DNA of 64,000 nt from JAEUIT01 sp044220875 (GCA_044220875.1 JBGAQH010000006.1:332085-396084); one strand, 5' to 3'; counted from the stretch's first letter, positions 25,168 through 37,366 are shown. Numbers and translations: made by a program. Notes: generated from the letters alone by a model not told the origin.

Positions 25168-26772
25168 TCAGCGGCAGAGCGAGAACCAGCTCGAGAAGAA
25201 GGACTCGAACTCCTCCTTGTGGCTGTCGCCGAGCGTGAGCCCGGCGATTTCGGCGATGAGGCTCGCGTCGCGCGGCAGGCCGACGGTGCGCCCGCCGCCG
25301 GCTTCGGCGATCTCCTTCCAGAACTCGACCTCGCCCGGGGGCAGCTTCTGGCGCCACGGGCTCTTGGGCTTCTCCGTCTTGGTGGTCTGCTTGCCCGGTC
25401 GCGTCCACGGCGCCGGGCCGACGCGGTTGTTGGGGTTCGGCTCGGTCGACTCGTCCGGCTTGGATGGCTTCGCGGGATCGGTCACATCCTCGTCGCGCTG
25501 CTTCGAGCGTTCGGGGCGATCGGCGCGCGGCGCGATGGTGTAGGTGCGGATGCCCGCGGCGAAGGCCCGGCGCGCCGCGTCGACGGAGAGGTCGCCGGTT
25601 CCGGGGTGCGGCGGGGCATCGCCGACGACCACCACCGAGCGCTGCGCACTCGCCTCCCAGGACATCTTGCCGTAGGCGAGCCGCAGTCCGGCGAGGACCG
25701 ACTCGGGCCGGTCGCCGCCGCCCTCGGCGCTGAGCTGCCAGAGGTGATCGCGGGCGTCGGGCAGCGACGCGGTAAGGTCCCAGCCCCGCGTCTCCCAGTC
25801 GTCGTGCGGGTCGCGATAGCCGACGATCCCGATGCGGGCCGTCTTCCCGACGTCCTGGGCGAAGAGCATCAGGGCGTCGATGCCCGACTGGCACTCGGCG
25901 ATCTCGTTGGACATGCTCGAGGTGCAGTCGAGGGCGATGGCGATGTCGATCGGCTTCGAGGAGAGGTCCTGCATGTGCCGCTCGAGCTCGACGAGCGTCG
26001 GCAGCGGCAGGGCGGCGACGGTGCCGCGGTCGCGCGGCTCGCCGCCCGCGGGCACCACGAACGCGCCGTTGAGGCCGGGATCCTTGCGGTGCCTGCGGTA
26101 CCAATCCCGCCAGCGGTAACTCCGGCCGCTGTCGTGTCCCGCGGTGATCTCCGCGAGGCGCGGCGAGAGGCTGCCCGTCTCGACGCGATCCATGCGCATG
26201 ATCACGGTGCCTAACAGTTCGACCGAATCGAGGCCGCCGTCGGACTCGCGCTGCGGAAGCTCCGCGGCGAGGGCGAGCTCGAGGGCCATCACCTTGTCGT
26301 CGAGCGACTCGCTGCGGGCCAGGCGCGTCACCAGGGCGACGAGCGGCTTGCGCGGGACCGCGTAGCGGCAGCGGAGCGCCGTCCGGATCACGCGGATCTC
26401 GCGCTCGTTGGCGAAGGCGCTCTCGGGAATCGGCTTCTGGCGCCGGGCGAGGGCGAGGACCGCGAAGCAGCGGACCTTCCATTCCTCGTCGGCGAGGAGC
26501 CCGCGCAGGTAGCTCTCGCTCCCCTCGCAGTCGAAGCGGGCGAGCCGCTCGGCCGCGAAGGCCCGACGCACCCAGGAGGGACTGTGGCGGAGCCGCTCGA
26601 TGACGTCGCGCTCCTCCTGCGGCGCCTCGGCGAGAACGAGCCGCGCCGCGACCGGACCGCTCGGCGGCGGTTCGGCGGCGGGCGGCGTCTCCTGCGCCCG
26701 CGCCGCGGCGGGGCAGCGTCCGGTGAGGAACGCGCTTCCGACGAGGGCCGCGATGATCATGCGGGACGCCAC
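25168..26772 (-). CDS. Secreted protein with HEAT-like region and von Willebrand factor A domain
   Basis: 534 residues. A signal peptide (IIAALVGSAFLTGRCPAAARA) is followed by a helical HEAT-like region (WVRRAFAAERLARFD, EEWKVRCFAVLALARR). The VWA domain starts at IDIAIALDCTSSMSNEI, whose DxTSS is a MIDAS metal site (DxSxS with Thr in the second slot); GYRDPHDD and VVVVGDAPPHPG continue it. The VWA fold is interrupted by a Lys/Pro-rich insertion (KQRDEDVTDPAKPSKPDEST...). It resembles planctomycete envelope proteins that bind ligands or partners through the MIDAS; the ligand is unknown. GTG 26772 is chosen over ATG 26760 because TACGCT lies 6 nt before it. It carries a rare TTA codon (26214-26212). 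Confidence 0.8.
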   Translation of the reverse strand: MASRMIIAALVGSAFLTGRCPAAARAQETPPAAEPPPSGPVAARLVLAEAPQEERDVIERLRHSPSWVRRAFAAERLARFDCEGSESYLRGLLADEEWKVRCFAVLALARRQKPIPESAFANEREIRVIRTALRCRYAVPRKPLVALVTRLARSESLDDKVMALELALAAELPQRESDGGLDSVELLGTVIMRMDRVETGSLSPRLAEITAGHDSGRSYRWRDWYRRHRKDPGLNGAFVVPAGGEPRDRGTVAALPLPTLVELERHMQDLSSKPIDIAIALDCTSSMSNEIAECQSGIDALMLFAQDVGKTARIGIVGYRDPHDDWETRGWDLTASLPDARDHLWQLSAEGGGDRPESVLAGLRLAYGKMSWEASAQRSVVVVGDAPPHPGTGDLSVDAARRAFAAGIRTYTIAPRADRPERSKQRDEDVTDPAKPSKPDESTEPNPNNRVGPAPWTRPGKQTTKTEKPKSPWRQKLPPGEVEFWKEIAEAGGGRTVGLPRDASLIAEIAGLTLGDSHKEEFESFFSSWFSLCR

Positions 26773-26778
26773 AGCATC

Positions 26779-26784
26779 AGCGTA
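26779..26784 (-). promoter_or_regulatory. -10 element TACGCT, 6 nt before a GTG start
   Basis: The minus strand reads TACGCT, gatgct, then GTG 26772; the start codon would be the first transcribed codon. Confidence 0.5.
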
Positions 26785-26851
26785 CGCTCGGCGCGGCGGA
26801 GGGATGCGACCGCCATGCTCGATCCCGCCGCGCCTGATCCCGCCGCGCGGA

Positions 26852-29545
<2,694 letters not shown>

Positions 29546-29551
29546 GAGGGC

Positions 29552-29557
29552 AGGATA
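29552..29557 (-). promoter_or_regulatory. -10 element TATCCT, 6 nt before the mutS GTG start
   Basis: The minus strand reads TATCCT, gccctc, GTG 29545. No Shine-Dalgarno sequence; consistent with leaderless initiation. Confidence 0.5.
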
Positions 29558-29599
29558 CGGGACGCCATGACGCCGCCAGCGGCCCTCGCCGCCGAAACG

Positions 29600-29645
29600 A
29601 AAACCGTCGCGACGCCGCCGATGGGGGCGGGGACGCGACGGTTTT
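29600..29645 (-). terminator. Intrinsic terminator of the tRNA-Ala gene
   Basis: A 12-bp perfect stem: AAAACCGTCGCG at 29600-29611 pairs with CGCGACGGTTTT at 29634-29645 around a GC-rich loop. On the minus strand it is followed by CGTTT. It lies between the tRNA gene and the mutS promoter. Confidence 0.8.
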
Positions 29646-29675
29646 GGTGACGTCAGGCCGATGGGCCTGGCTCAG

Positions 29676-29748
29676 TGGAGTGGATGAGGATCGAACTCAC
29701 AACCTCCTCGATGCGACCGAGGCGCTCTCCCAATTGAGCTACCACCCC
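29676..29748 (-). tRNA. tRNA-Ala, anticodon CGC
   Basis: Read on the minus strand, a full cloverleaf of 73 nt is visible. The acceptor GGGGTGG pairs with CCACTCC and contains the G3-U70 wobble that identifies alanine tRNAs. The D arm is GCTC/GAGC, the anticodon stem CCTCG/CGAGG with loop GTCGCAT (anticodon CGC), the variable loop AGGTT, and the T arm GTGAG-TTCGATC-CTCAT. The discriminator is A, and CCA is not encoded. An intrinsic terminator follows 30 bp downstream. Confidence 0.95.
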
Positions 29749-29905
29749 GAGGGACGCGGGAGTATATCGGCGGCCGGGGAAGCGTGCTACACCCCGAATT
29801 CGCATCTCGGACTCGGTCCGGAGGATCGTCGGAAGGCGGTACGCTCTCGCCCCCTCAGGCCTCCACCCGCCGATCCGCGGGAGGAGGCGCTCCCCCGTCG
29901 TGGGA

Positions 29906-30964
29906 ATGCCCGTGTCGCCGACCTCGCTGCTCATCCTCTACGCCGTGGCGATCGTCGCCGCGTCGCTCGCCGGCGGCCTGCTGCCGACGCTGCTGCGCCT
30001 TGGGCACAGGCAACTGCAGTTCGTCCTCTCCTTCGTCGCGGGCGTCATGCTCGGCGTGGGTTTCTTCCACATGCTCCCGCACGCGATCATGCTGCGGGCC
30101 GACGCGGCGGCCGACGCCGGCGCGACCGACGGTCACGGACATGCGATCGGTCACGACCTCCTCGACCCGCTCATGCTCCTTGCGGTCGTCGGCTTCCTCG
30201 CGCTCTTCCTCATGGAGCGCTTCTTCCACTTCCACCAGCACGAGCCGGAGGAGGCGGACGTCGGCGCGGGGGAGGGCGGCTGCGGACACGGCCACGATCA
30301 CGCCCCGCACGCCCATGCGCATGACCATGCCGGGCATCCGGCGCGCGGACCGCGCGGGGCGCTCGCCTGGTCGGGTGCGCTCGTCGGGTTAGGCGTTCAC
30401 AGCCTGCTCGAGGGCGTCGCGTTAGGGGCGAGCGTCGTCGTCGCGTCGACCGGAAGCGCGCTCGCGGGGCTGGCGACCTTTCTCGTGATCGTGCTGCACA
30501 AGCCCTTCGACTCGATGACCCTCGCCACGCTCATGCGCCGCTCCGGCGCGACGCCGGCGTCGCGCATGATGGCGAACGTCCTGCTGGCGCTGCTCGTGCC
30601 GGCGGGCGTCGGGCTCTTTTGGGCGGGAGCGGCGGGAAGCGACGTGGACGTCGTCGCCTCGTGGGCCCTCGCGTTCTCCGCGGGCATGTTCGTCTGCATC
30701 GCGTCGAGCGATCTCCTCCCCGAGCTCCAGTTCCACCGCCACGACCGCGTCGGCCTTTCGGCGGCGCTGCTGGTCGGACTGGGATTCGCGTTCGCGCTCG
30801 CCCGACTGGAGGCCGGCTCCCACGTCCACGTCCCGGGCGAGGCCAACGTCGCGCACGACCATGCACATGGCGACGCCCATGAGGGCGCACACGACAGTCA
30901 CGACACCCACGACACCCACGACACCCACGACACCCACGACATCCACGACATCAGGGTCCCATGA
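29906..30964 (+). CDS. ZIP-family divalent metal transporter with His-rich loops
   Basis: Membrane transporter for Zn2+ or related metals, about 352 residues with eight predicted helices. Metal-site motifs are SFVAGVMLGVGFFHMLPHAI (helix II-III) and the two ZIP signature helices GVHSLLEGVALGAS (HSxxEG) and VIVLHKPFDSMTLATLM (HKxxD). The cytoplasmic loop is His-rich (GHGHDHAPHAHAHDHAGH), as is the tail, which ends in tandem HDT units. ATG 29906 is preferred to an in-frame GTG at 29900. Two rare TTA codons occur (30389-30391 and 30422-30424). Confidence 0.9.
   Translation: MPVSPTSLLILYAVAIVAASLAGGLLPTLLRLGHRQLQFVLSFVAGVMLGVGFFHMLPHAIMLRADAAADAGATDGHGHAIGHDLLDPLMLLAVVGFLALFLMERFFHFHQHEPEEADVGAGEGGCGHGHDHAPHAHAHDHAGHPARGPRGALAWSGALVGLGVHSLLEGVALGASVVVASTGSALAGLATFLVIVLHKPFDSMTLATLMRRSGATPASRMMANVLLALLVPAGVGLFWAGAAGSDVDVVASWALAFSAGMFVCIASSDLLPELQFHRHDRVGLSAALLVGLGFAFALARLEAGSHVHVPGEANVAHDHAHGDAHEGAHDSHDTHDTHDTHDTHDIHDIRVP
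30890..30952 (+). repeat. In-frame 9-bp tandem repeat encoding HDT/HDI units
   Basis: Seven consecutive 9-bp units, four of them identical CACGACACC (30899-30934), encode H-D-S/T/I triplets at the C-terminus of the ZIP transporter. Length changes stay in frame and would tune the number of metal-binding histidines. Confidence 0.95.
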
Positions 30965-31010
30965 GCGGCACCGGACGTGCCCGCATGGAACCGGCAGAGA
31001 GGATCCTCGC

Positions 31011-31202
31011 ATGACCGACAGGCCGCTGGTGAAGGCAGAGACGGTGCTCGCGGAGCTCAACCGGCTTCGTACGGACCTGTCCAAGGACCCGACCGATCTC
31101 GAGTGGTTCACGCTCCATCACGTGTTCTGCTTCGTCAGCTACCGCATGGGCGACTTTCAGCGGTACCTGAACGAGACGGTCAAGCCCGACGAGCATCCGT
31201 GA
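31011..31202 (+). CDS. Small conserved-looking protein of unknown function
   Basis: 63 residues (MTDRPLVKAETVLAELNRLR, then LEWFTLHHVFCFVSYRMGDFQRYLNETV), predicted mostly helical with a central aromatic stretch. AGAGGA (30997-31002) lies about 8 nt before ATG 31011, supporting translation. It sits between the ZIP gene and ileS on the same strand. No family recognised. Confidence 0.6.
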   Translation: MTDRPLVKAETVLAELNRLRTDLSKDPTDLEWFTLHHVFCFVSYRMGDFQRYLNETVKPDEHP

Positions 31203-31296
31203 GCCGAGGTCCGGGGCGAATGGGCGCGGGGCATGGTCGCGGCCGCTGCGGCAGGCCCGCGGCAGTGGTATTCTCTCGCGTTTTCCCGGTGAACCC

Positions 31297-34122
31297 ATGC
31301 CCGACTACAAGGCCACGCTCAACCTGCCCAAGACGGCCTTCTCGATGAAGGCCAATCTCGCCCAGAACGAGCCGCTCTCGCAGCGACGTTGGGATGAGAT
31401 TGGGATCTACGGAAAGCTGGTCGAGTCGCGGAGGGGAAAGGCCGGATTCGTCTTCCACGACGGGCCGCCCTACGCGAACGGTTCGATCCACGTCGGCCAC
31501 CTGCTCAACAAGGTGCTCAAGGACATCGTCGTGCGGACGCACCTGATGGAGGGGCTCGATTGCCCCTACGTCCCCGGGTGGGACTGCCACGGACTTCCGA
31601 TCGAGCACAAGGTGATGACCGAGCTGGTGAAGACCGGCAAGGCGAAGAAGCTCGAGGACCTGGCCCCGGATGTCCGCCGGATCGCGATCCGCCGCGAATG
31701 CGCGAAGTCGGCGGAGAAGTTCATCCAGCTCCAGGCCGGCCAGATGCGCCGGCTGCTCACGCTCGCCGACTACGAGCATCCCTACTTCACGATGGCGCCG
31801 GCGTACGAGGCCAAGACCCTCGAGGTCTTCGCCGCGCTCATCGAGCAGGATCTGGTCTATCGCGACAAGAAGCCGGTGCACTGGTCGATCGCGAACCGCA
31901 CGGCGCTCGCCGAGGCGGAGCTCGAGTACGAGGACCGCGAGGACGTCTCGATCTACGTCGACTTCGAGGCGACCGACCGCGAGGCCCTCGAGCGGGCGTT
32001 CGGGCTCGAGCTCGACGTCACGCCCTCGCTCATGATCTGGACGACGACCCCGTGGACGCTGCCGGCGAACCTGGCAATCGCCGTGCACGAGCGCTACCGC
32101 TACAGCCTGGTGCGCGTCGACGGCAACGAGACGATCATCGCCAGCGACCTCGTCGCCAAGGTGACCGCCGCGGCGAAGGCCGAGTCGGTCGAAGTGTTAG
32201 GTGAGACCGAGGGCAAGAGCCTCGTCGGCCTCACCTATCGCCATCCCTTCGTCGACCGGACCGGCACCGTCGTGCACGCCGAATACGTGACGCTCGAGGA
32301 CGGCACCGGCCTGGTGCACACCGCCCCCGGCCACGGCGCCGAGGACTATCGCACCGGCCTGAAGGAGGGGCTTCCGGTCTACTGTCCGGTCCTCGAGGAC
32401 GGCACGTACGACGACTCCGTGCCGGAGTGGCTGCGGGGCGTGGACATCTGGACGGCCAACGACCTCGTCGTCACGCGACTGCGCGACTCGGGCCATCTCT
32501 TCCACAGCCACACCTTCACGCACAGCTATCCGCATGACTGGCGCAGCAAGACGCCGGTCATCTTCCGGGCCACCGAACAGTGGTTCATCGGCGTCGACCG
32601 GCCGGCGAAGCGCGACGGCAAGACCCTGCGACAGGCTGCGCTGGACGCGATCGCCGCGAAGGTCGAGTTCACGCCGGCGTGGGGACGCAACCGCATGCGC
32701 GGCATGCTCGAGAGCCGGCCCGACTGGTGCATCTCGAGGCAGCGCTCCTGGGGCCTGCCGATCCCGGCCTTCGCGACGGCCGACGGCCGGGTGCTGATGA
32801 CCCCGGCGAGCGTTCGCGCCGTCGCGGCGGCCTTCGCGAAGCGCGGCAGCGACGCGTGGTTCCAGGAGACGCCCGCCCAACTTCTCGAGGGCTACCGGCC
32901 CGCGGAGGATCCGCAGGCGCCGAAGGGGCTCGATGTCGCGTCGCTCGTCAAGATGTACGACATCTTCGACGTCTGGTTCGAGGCCGGGTCGTCGTGGAAC
33001 GCCGTCATGCGGGCCCGGGGACTCGGCTATCCCTGCGACCTGTATCTCGAGGGGAGCGACCAGCATCGCGGCTGGTTCCAGCTCTCGCTCCTGCCCGCGC
33101 TCGGCGCAACCGGCGAGCCGCCGTTCCGGCGGATCCTCACCCACGGCTTCATGGTCGACAAGCACGGCCGGAAGATGTCGAAGTCCGAGGGCAACGCGCT
33201 CGACGTCGAGGACCTGCTGAAGGAGGTCGGCGCCGACGTCGCCCGCTGGTGGGCTTCGAGCCTCGCCTATGACGACGACATGAAGGTCGACATGGAGTAT
33301 TTCCGCGTGGCCGGCGAGAGCTACCGGAAGGTGCGGAACACGATCCGCTTCCTCCTGTCGAACCTCGACGACTTCCATCCGCGGACGACGGAGGAGCGCG
33401 GCGACGCGATCGACCTGAAGGCGATCGCTCCGACCTCGATCGACGCGTGGGCGCTCGACGCCGCGGCGAAGGTCGAGGCGACGGTGCGGGCGGCCTATGC
33501 GGCCTACGACTTCCGCGTCGCCCACCTGGCGATCTACGACTTCTGCAACGAGACGCTCTCGGCGATCTACTGCGCCGCGACGAAGGACCGCCTGTACTGT
33601 GACCCGAAGGACGCGCCCCGCCGTCGGGCGACGCAGACGGCGATGTGGGAGATCGCCGACACGCTGATCCGCCTCATCGCGCCGCTCATGCCGCACACCG
33701 CCGACGAGGCGTTCCGGGCCCTGTGGAAGTCCGATGGCCGTTGCGTGCACATGGAGACCTTCCGCGACCTGGTTCGCGATGCCGGTGCGGTCCACCAAGG
33801 TTGGGCCGCGGCGATCGCATCGCGTGCCCAGGCGTTCGACGCGTTGGAGAGGGCCAAGGCGACGGGCATCGACAATCCGCTCGACGCGGAACTGGTCATG
33901 CCCGATCCCGATGGGATGCTCGCCTCGCTGGCCGCCGAGCTGCCCGACCTTTTCGGCGTCAGCCGCGTGTCGATCGCGAAGGGCGCGGCCGAGGCGTCCG
34001 TACGGGATCTCCGGCAGGAGCCGCGATGCGAGCGAAGCTGGAAGCGCGACGGCACGGTCCGGCTGCGGTCCGACGGCGGCATGCTCAGCGACCGCGACGC
34101 GAGCGCGGTCGGCGCGGGCTGA
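31297..34122 (+). CDS. ileS: Isoleucyl-tRNA synthetase, degenerate C-terminal zinc motif
   Basis: Charges tRNA-Ile. The 941-residue class I synthetase has HVGH (residues 65-68, in YANGSIHVGHLLNKVLKD), GWDCHGLPIE, the CP1 editing domain (TTPWTLPANLAIAV; GTGLVHTAPGHGAEDY) and KMSKS near residue 626. An anticodon-binding domain follows. Bacterial IleRS usually ends in a zinc ribbon CxRCW...CxRCxxxV; here the tail reads CERSWKRDG...LSDRDASAV, keeping one of four cysteines, so zinc binding is probably lost. TATTCT (31269-31274) may be the -10 element. One TTA codon at 32197-32199. Confidence 0.96.
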   Translation: MPDYKATLNLPKTAFSMKANLAQNEPLSQRRWDEIGIYGKLVESRRGKAGFVFHDGPPYANGSIHVGHLLNKVLKDIVVRTHLMEGLDCPYVPGWDCHGLPIEHKVMTELVKTGKAKKLEDLAPDVRRIAIRRECAKSAEKFIQLQAGQMRRLLTLADYEHPYFTMAPAYEAKTLEVFAALIEQDLVYRDKKPVHWSIANRTALAEAELEYEDREDVSIYVDFEATDREALERAFGLELDVTPSLMIWTTTPWTLPANLAIAVHERYRYSLVRVDGNETIIASDLVAKVTAAAKAESVEVLGETEGKSLVGLTYRHPFVDRTGTVVHAEYVTLEDGTGLVHTAPGHGAEDYRTGLKEGLPVYCPVLEDGTYDDSVPEWLRGVDIWTANDLVVTRLRDSGHLFHSHTFTHSYPHDWRSKTPVIFRATEQWFIGVDRPAKRDGKTLRQAALDAIAAKVEFTPAWGRNRMRGMLESRPDWCISRQRSWGLPIPAFATADGRVLMTPASVRAVAAAFAKRGSDAWFQETPAQLLEGYRPAEDPQAPKGLDVASLVKMYDIFDVWFEAGSSWNAVMRARGLGYPCDLYLEGSDQHRGWFQLSLLPALGATGEPPFRRILTHGFMVDKHGRKMSKSEGNALDVEDLLKEVGADVARWWASSLAYDDDMKVDMEYFRVAGESYRKVRNTIRFLLSNLDDFHPRTTEERGDAIDLKAIAPTSIDAWALDAAAKVEATVRAAYAAYDFRVAHLAIYDFCNETLSAIYCAATKDRLYCDPKDAPRRRATQTAMWEIADTLIRLIAPLMPHTADEAFRALWKSDGRCVHMETFRDLVRDAGAVHQGWAAAIASRAQAFDALERAKATGIDNPLDAELVMPDPDGMLASLAAELPDLFGVSRVSIAKGAAEASVRDLRQEPRCERSWKRDGTVRLRSDGGMLSDRDASAVGAG

Positions 34123-34161
34123 CGCCCCCAGGGGGGGACGGCGGGCGCGGCGGACGAAGCG

Positions 34162-35376
34162 TTAGGTGCCGCCCGCCGGTCGCGAGGGGGGCGGCAGCCG
34201 CACGGTCACCTCCGCGGTGAACATGCCGCGCGGATCGCCGCGCTCGGCAAGGGTCGCGGCGATCACCGCCTCCGAGCGCGGGAGGATGCCCCGGAAGAGC
34301 ACGCTTTCGCCCATCGTCACTTTTACCTCGCGGTCGAGGTCGACCATGCTGTCGTCGAGCCGGATGCGGAGCGACTCGGGGCCGCTCGCGCCGACGATGC
34401 GGATCGTCTGCCCGTCGCGCTCGACCTCGACCCGGTCGCCGGCCTTGGGGGCGTCGTTGGCGAGCCAGTACAGGCGGCGCTCGGTCACGTCGTCCTGCAG
34501 CCACACCACGCGCTTCGGCCGCAGTTCGCGGGTGAACTTCGCCATCCACGGCACGGCCACGGCGTCCTCCCGGTCCATCCAGTGTCCCTTGCCGGCGTGG
34601 ATCTCGACGAGGTGCGGATACGCGCCCTCGCGTCCCGCCTCGCGCTCCTTCCGCTCAAGGTCATCGAGCATCGTCTTCCACCGGGCGGCGATCTCGTTGC
34701 GCCCATACGCCGCGTCCCTCTCGCCCATGTGGATCGTGAACGGGAGGTTCCGCAGCCCGTCGGGCTTCGTCTCGTTCGGATGGCCCGCCATCATCGCCGC
34801 CGCCGCGAACCGGTCGGCCATGCGCGGGGCAAGCTGGAAGACGCCGTCGCCTCCCGCGCTGTAGCCCATGAGGTAGACGCGGTCGGGGTCGACCTCGCCG
34901 GTGATGACGAAGTCGCCGATCAGGCGGTCGAACAGGGGGTCGATGTGCGCCTGATGCCACAGGTCCCAGGTGTCGCCGGGAGCTCGCGGCGCGACATAGA
35001 TCCCCTCGTCGGGCGCATAGAGCCGCTTCTGGTTTTCCCACTGCTGGTCGTTGACCTGGGCGGCCGTGCCTCCGCCGCCGTGCATCGAGATGTACAGGGC
35101 ATGACCTCGCTCGGGCTTCGCGCCGCGGGCGACGTGGAAGAACTTCATGGTCGTTCCGCCGCCCGGGACCTTACCCGCCGCGATCTCGGCCGCCCGCGCG
35201 TCGCGCTCCTTGGCGACGAATGCCTCCCACGCGGCGTGCACTGCCTTGGTCGCGGCATCGCGCGTGAGCGGCGCGGCGGCGGTCGCTCGGCCGGCGGCGT
35301 CATCCGCCGCGGAGGCCGGGAGAGCGATCGGGCTCACGCCCAGAATCAGGACCGCCCCCAACGCCCATCGACTCAC
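34162..35376 (-). CDS. Secreted alpha/beta hydrolase (esterase/depolymerase-like)
   Basis: 404 residues with a signal peptide (LGAVLILGVSPIALPASA). The alpha/beta-hydrolase region has the oxyanion stretch ALYISMHGGGGTAAQVND, the nucleophile elbow GYSAGGDGVFQL (Ser near residue 172) and a candidate catalytic His in HAGKGHWMDRED. The C-terminal 100 residues form a beta-rich domain. It resembles secreted esterases of the PHB-depolymerase type; the substrate is unknown. GTG 35376 overlaps the stop of the M3 peptidase (GTGA), so the two genes are translationally coupled. The stop is TAA in a CTAACG context. Confidence 0.8.
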   Translation of the reverse strand: MSRWALGAVLILGVSPIALPASAADDAAGRATAAAPLTRDAATKAVHAAWEAFVAKERDARAAEIAAGKVPGGGTTMKFFHVARGAKPERGHALYISMHGGGGTAAQVNDQQWENQKRLYAPDEGIYVAPRAPGDTWDLWHQAHIDPLFDRLIGDFVITGEVDPDRVYLMGYSAGGDGVFQLAPRMADRFAAAAMMAGHPNETKPDGLRNLPFTIHMGERDAAYGRNEIAARWKTMLDDLERKEREAGREGAYPHLVEIHAGKGHWMDREDAVAVPWMAKFTRELRPKRVVWLQDDVTERRLYWLANDAPKAGDRVEVERDGQTIRIVGASGPESLRIRLDDSMVDLDREVKVTMGESVLFRGILPRSEAVIAATLAERGDPRGMFTAEVTVRLPPPSRPAGGT

Positions 35377-37232
35377 GACGCCGCTCCCTTCGCCTCGTGG
35401 ATCTTGCCGTCGATCCAGCGCTCGAAGGTCGCGGCGAACGAGGCGAAATCGCGGTCGAGATCCGCCACGATCTCATTGCCGTGAATGGCCCGCAGCCGGG
35501 CATCCACGTCAACGGCGCCGGTGAAGGGCTTGATCGAGTCGAGTCGTCGAATGCGCTCGCGGGCCTCGGCCACCGCTTCATCAGCCGTGCGGCTGACGTG
35601 ACGGGCGAGAGGCGCGGGCGAGAGCGTTTCGCCGGTCAGTCCGCGCAGCATCTCGTTGAGCGTCTTGCTGTTGCCCGGCTGCCAGTAGTGCCTGGCCATG
35701 TCCGGCCCGATCCTCGGGTTGTCCATCAGGTGGCCGTCTCGCTTCTCGAAGAACGCGCGGGTCTGGCGGACGCCCATGTCGGCCATGACATAGCCGTGGT
35801 AGTACGCGCTCGACTCGCCGGCCAGAAGGTGCGGCACCGACAGCGCGGGACGTCCGTTGCCGTCCTCGATCATGACCAGTTGCCGTTCCGCCTGACGAAT
35901 CGCGGCCAGGATGCGCTCGGCCGACAGCTCGGCGTCGGGAATCTCGTAGATCGCCCTCTCGGCGAAGCAGATCGCCAACATCATGCGGGTCGACAGCGCG
36001 GCGCCTGGCTGACTCGTTCGCACCGCCCGCTCGATCAGTTCGATCGGCATCGACTCGCCGGCGTTGTTCTTCGCGTAGCGCCGCTGCCAATCGGCGTCGG
36101 AAAGGAGCGAGTCCATGAACATCGACTGGATCTCCGCGAACGCGACCGAGGTCGGCGCGTGTTCCTGCCCGAAGCAGGGCGACGGCATGTCGATGTTGGC
36201 GAAATGGGCCGCGTGGCCGCCCTCGTGGAAGAGGGTGTTCGTCGCGCGGAAGCCCGAGCCGACCATGCCCGGAATGGCGTTGGCGGTGAAGTTGATGCGG
36301 GCCGGATGGAAGACGCCGCGCTCGCGCCACGCCGGCTCCGGCCCGTGCATGAATCCGTTTTCGTACTTGCCCTTCCGGTCAAGAAGGTCGAGCGTCAGCG
36401 TCGCGCCGCGGAAGCGAACGTTCAGCGCCGCGAAACTCCGGCCCCAGCGTTCGACCGAGGGGCCGAAGGGGAAATAGGGGTCCTGCTCGCGGGCGACGTC
36501 ACCCGAGAAGAGGTATTGGAGATTCCACGCACGGAGGCAGCCGTCGCCGTGCTTGGCCTTCAGCTCATCGAGTCCACGCCGACCCGCGTCACGGGTGAGT
36601 CGTTCGAGCTCGCCGAGGACGCCGAAGATCTCGGCCTTGGTCATCCGCTCGACGCGCTTCACCTTCCAGTCGTAGTAGTCCTCGCCACCCAACATCCGGC
36701 CAAGCCGATTGCGTTCCCGCACGAGCTCGACGAATCCGTTCGCGAGCACGTGAGCTTCGATCGAGCGGAGACCCTCCCATGCGGCCCTTCGCTTCCGCTC
36801 GTCGGGATCGGTGCGGACCATCGTTCCCAGCCGCACGCTGCTGGCCGCGACAAAGCCGGTCTCGGGGTCGGTGTAGCCGAGCCTCATCGCCCCGCGGGCG
36901 TTGGCAAGCGAGCCTTCCATCTCGATGATCTTCGCGGCCAGCGATCGGCCTTCCGGCTTGGCGATGCCGTGGGCGATGAACGTGTTGCGCCACCCTTGCA
37001 GGGCGATGCGCTCGTCGCCTTCCGCCGCGGGAAGCGATGCCTCGACTTCACTGAGGCGTTCCGGGGCCTGGAGCCAACCGCTGAGGGCGATCTCACGTTC
37101 ATCAAGCGCGGCGCGGGCCTGCGTGGCGTCGTTGGTGAGGCCCATGTAGGACGCCCAGAAGGCTTCCTCCTTGGCAATGTGACGATCGAGGTACTCGCGA
37201 TTGAGGCGCGAGGCGAGGCTGGAGGCGGTCAT
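35373..37232 (-). CDS. M3-family metallopeptidase (oligoendopeptidase-like)
   Basis: Zinc peptidase of 619 residues, about the usual size for M3 enzymes. The active-site motif is FHEGGHAAHF (HExxH form, near residue 336), followed by the downstream glutamate region PTSVAFAEIQSMFMDSLL and the M3-type substrate loop HYWQPGNSKTLNEML. No signal peptide is apparent, so it is probably cytoplasmic. ATG 37232 matches a family-like N-terminus and has GACAAT (37244-37239) 6 nt upstream; a longer in-frame extension overlaps the opposite gene and is not conserved-looking. Coupled to the downstream hydrolase gene. Confidence 0.87.
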   Translation of the reverse strand: MTASSLASRLNREYLDRHIAKEEAFWASYMGLTNDATQARAALDEREIALSGWLQAPERLSEVEASLPAAEGDERIALQGWRNTFIAHGIAKPEGRSLAAKIIEMEGSLANARGAMRLGYTDPETGFVAASSVRLGTMVRTDPDERKRRAAWEGLRSIEAHVLANGFVELVRERNRLGRMLGGEDYYDWKVKRVERMTKAEIFGVLGELERLTRDAGRRGLDELKAKHGDGCLRAWNLQYLFSGDVAREQDPYFPFGPSVERWGRSFAALNVRFRGATLTLDLLDRKGKYENGFMHGPEPAWRERGVFHPARINFTANAIPGMVGSGFRATNTLFHEGGHAAHFANIDMPSPCFGQEHAPTSVAFAEIQSMFMDSLLSDADWQRRYAKNNAGESMPIELIERAVRTSQPGAALSTRMMLAICFAERAIYEIPDAELSAERILAAIRQAERQLVMIEDGNGRPALSVPHLLAGESSAYYHGYVMADMGVRQTRAFFEKRDGHLMDNPRIGPDMARHYWQPGNSKTLNEMLRGLTGETLSPAPLARHVSRTADEAVAEARERIRRLDSIKPFTGAVDVDARLRAIHGNEIVADLDRDFASFAATFERWIDGKIHEAKGAAS

Positions 37233-37366
37233 GCCGGCATTGTCGGAACTTCCGCCCGATTGCGACAGGGGAGCGCGAGCGGGAAGGCACCCAGCCGTCG
37301 AGCAATCGGTGGGCATGAGCCCGGTCGCCCACGCCTCGTGCGATGACGAAACGGGTGGGCGGGCTG

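Noticed and set aside
26760..26772. ATG 26760 as the VWA protein start
   Set aside because: The -10 hexamer sits 6 nt before GTG 26772, matching the spacing seen at several other starts.
34139..34178. GGCGGGC/GCCCGCC stem after ileS as terminator
   Set aside because: The stem overlaps the coding end of the convergent hydrolase gene, has a long loop and no T-run; too weak to list.
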